NCBI GenBank assembly: GCA_016934645.1
Contig: JAFGSL010000218.1
Coordinates: forward strand, 1 to 30,605
Length of the DNA stretch: 30,605 nucleotides
From: Anaerolineae bacterium
GTDB taxonomy: Bacteria > Chloroflexota > Anaerolineae > B4-G1 > SLSP01
Direction: 5' to 3'
Shown: piece by piece, positions 30,300 to 30,605 of the stretch
How positions within the stretch are numbered: position 1 is the stretch's first letter
How the letters are laid out: each line of letters begins with the position of its first letter
The notes under the pieces: generated by a model
The model's database searches: none
What the model was told of the DNA's origin: nothing
What the model saw: the letters and a program-made list of their open reading frames with translations, nothing else
Program-made: the position numbers and the translations under genes

Positions 30300-30605
30300 T
30301 CATTTCCCCGTTGAGATTCCCCACCCCTGCACCATCTCGGCGACAGACGCGCGCGTCGCCTCTGCACCAAATCCCCACACGAGAAGCGTGAAGTAATCGG
30401 TGATGCCATTCACGCCAAAGTCGAGTCGACCGCCGTACAATTCGACGAATCCGGCAAGCGCCAGGAAGACGACGGCGAAAGCGTACGTGAGCCACGTAAA
30501 CCAACGCAGACGATTGCGCGCACCAGCCACTTTCTCCGGCAACGACTGTACATAGATGGTCGGTGGGGCGGAAAGCCAGCTTTCCATTTGCGGGAGGCCT
30601 TTGGG
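30300..30605 (-). CDS. C-terminal part of a membrane protein (5' end cut by window)
   Basis: At least 101 residues of an open frame that runs to the window end without a start that must be used (the ATG at 30587 has in-frame codons before it). Two hydrophobic segments are visible, 'WFTWLTYAFAVVFLALAGFVELY' and 'ITDYFTLLVWGFGAEATRASV'. The stop overlaps the ATG series of the metallo-beta-lactamase-fold gene, so it is the upstream gene of that unit. I do not recognise the family; the N-terminal domain outside the window would decide it. Confidence 0.7.
   Translation of the reverse strand, partial: PKGLPQMESWLSAPPTIYVQSLPEKVAGARNRLRWFTWLTYAFAVVFLALAGFVELYGGRLDFGVNGITDYFTLLVWGFGAEATRASVAEMVQGWGISTGK

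Noticed and set aside
1..30605. CRISPR arrays, tRNA or rRNA genes, insertion sequences with transposase genes
   Set aside because: I looked for regular direct repeats, tRNA cloverleafs with CCA-adjacent stems, and transposase motifs and found none; the repeats present are foldbacks without coding content.

Overview
The window most likely comes from a member of the Chloroflexota (Anaerolineae-like). Reasons: the peptide-type ABC binding lipoprotein has a long Val/Glu/Lys linker after its lipobox, there is a CDP-paratose-2-epimerase-like enzyme, several genes are conserved hypotheticals of the kind common in that phylum, and the intergenic DNA is full of short foldback and simple-sequence repeats. 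The taxonomic call is an inference from gene content; no rRNA or tRNA is present.

Region 1 (1-13200, all minus strand) looks like a salvage locus for amino-sugar or peptidoglycan fragments. In order of transcription it holds: an ASKHA/ROK-like sugar kinase; a PIG-L deacetylase; a GlmS/NagB-II-like SIS isomerase/deaminase; a sugar-phosphate nucleotidyltransferase; a ROK repressor; a NamZ-type exo-beta-N-acetylmuramidase without signal peptide; and an Opp/Dpp-type importer (two permeases, two ATPases, a 61-residue two-helix membrane protein coupled to the last ATPase, and a binding lipoprotein cut by the window start). Near-perfect sigma-70 promoters in front of the kinase and the repressor are each followed directly by the same 28-bp operator-like sequence, and a degenerate copy lies before the deacetylase. 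I read this as one ROK-controlled regulon.

Region 2 (13337-17157, minus) is a probable four-gene envelope-glycan operon: an integral membrane protein of the LPG_synthase_TM type with a leaderless promoter, a tyvelose/paratose epimerase-like SDR, a GT4 glycosyltransferase and a MaoC hot-dog protein. Diverging from it are coaX (type III pantothenate kinase) and a GT39-like membrane glycosyltransferase that carries an in-frame simple-sequence insertion.

Region 3 (19739-21971, minus) is a four-gene signalling-type operon: a protein with an internal duplication, a CBS-ACT protein, a YfcE-type phosphoesterase and a cyclic-nucleotide-binding protein, closed by a good intrinsic terminator. mscL, with a C-terminal zinc ribbon, diverges from it.

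Region 4 (22841-28620, plus) begins with what I recognise as a cyclic di-AMP (ydaO/yuaA) riboswitch with an intrinsic terminator. Downstream are a clan-A glycosidase-like protein, two tandem DUF362 paralogues and a DapA-family aldolase. A convergent minus-strand group (28629-30605) ends the window: a membrane protein cut by the window end, a metallo-beta-lactamase-fold hydrolase, and a zinc-ribbon/TPR membrane protein.

The two most interesting items are the two-site ROK regulon over the amino-sugar salvage locus, and the c-di-AMP riboswitch in front of a glycosidase/DUF362/DapA operon whose function is not described by any family name.
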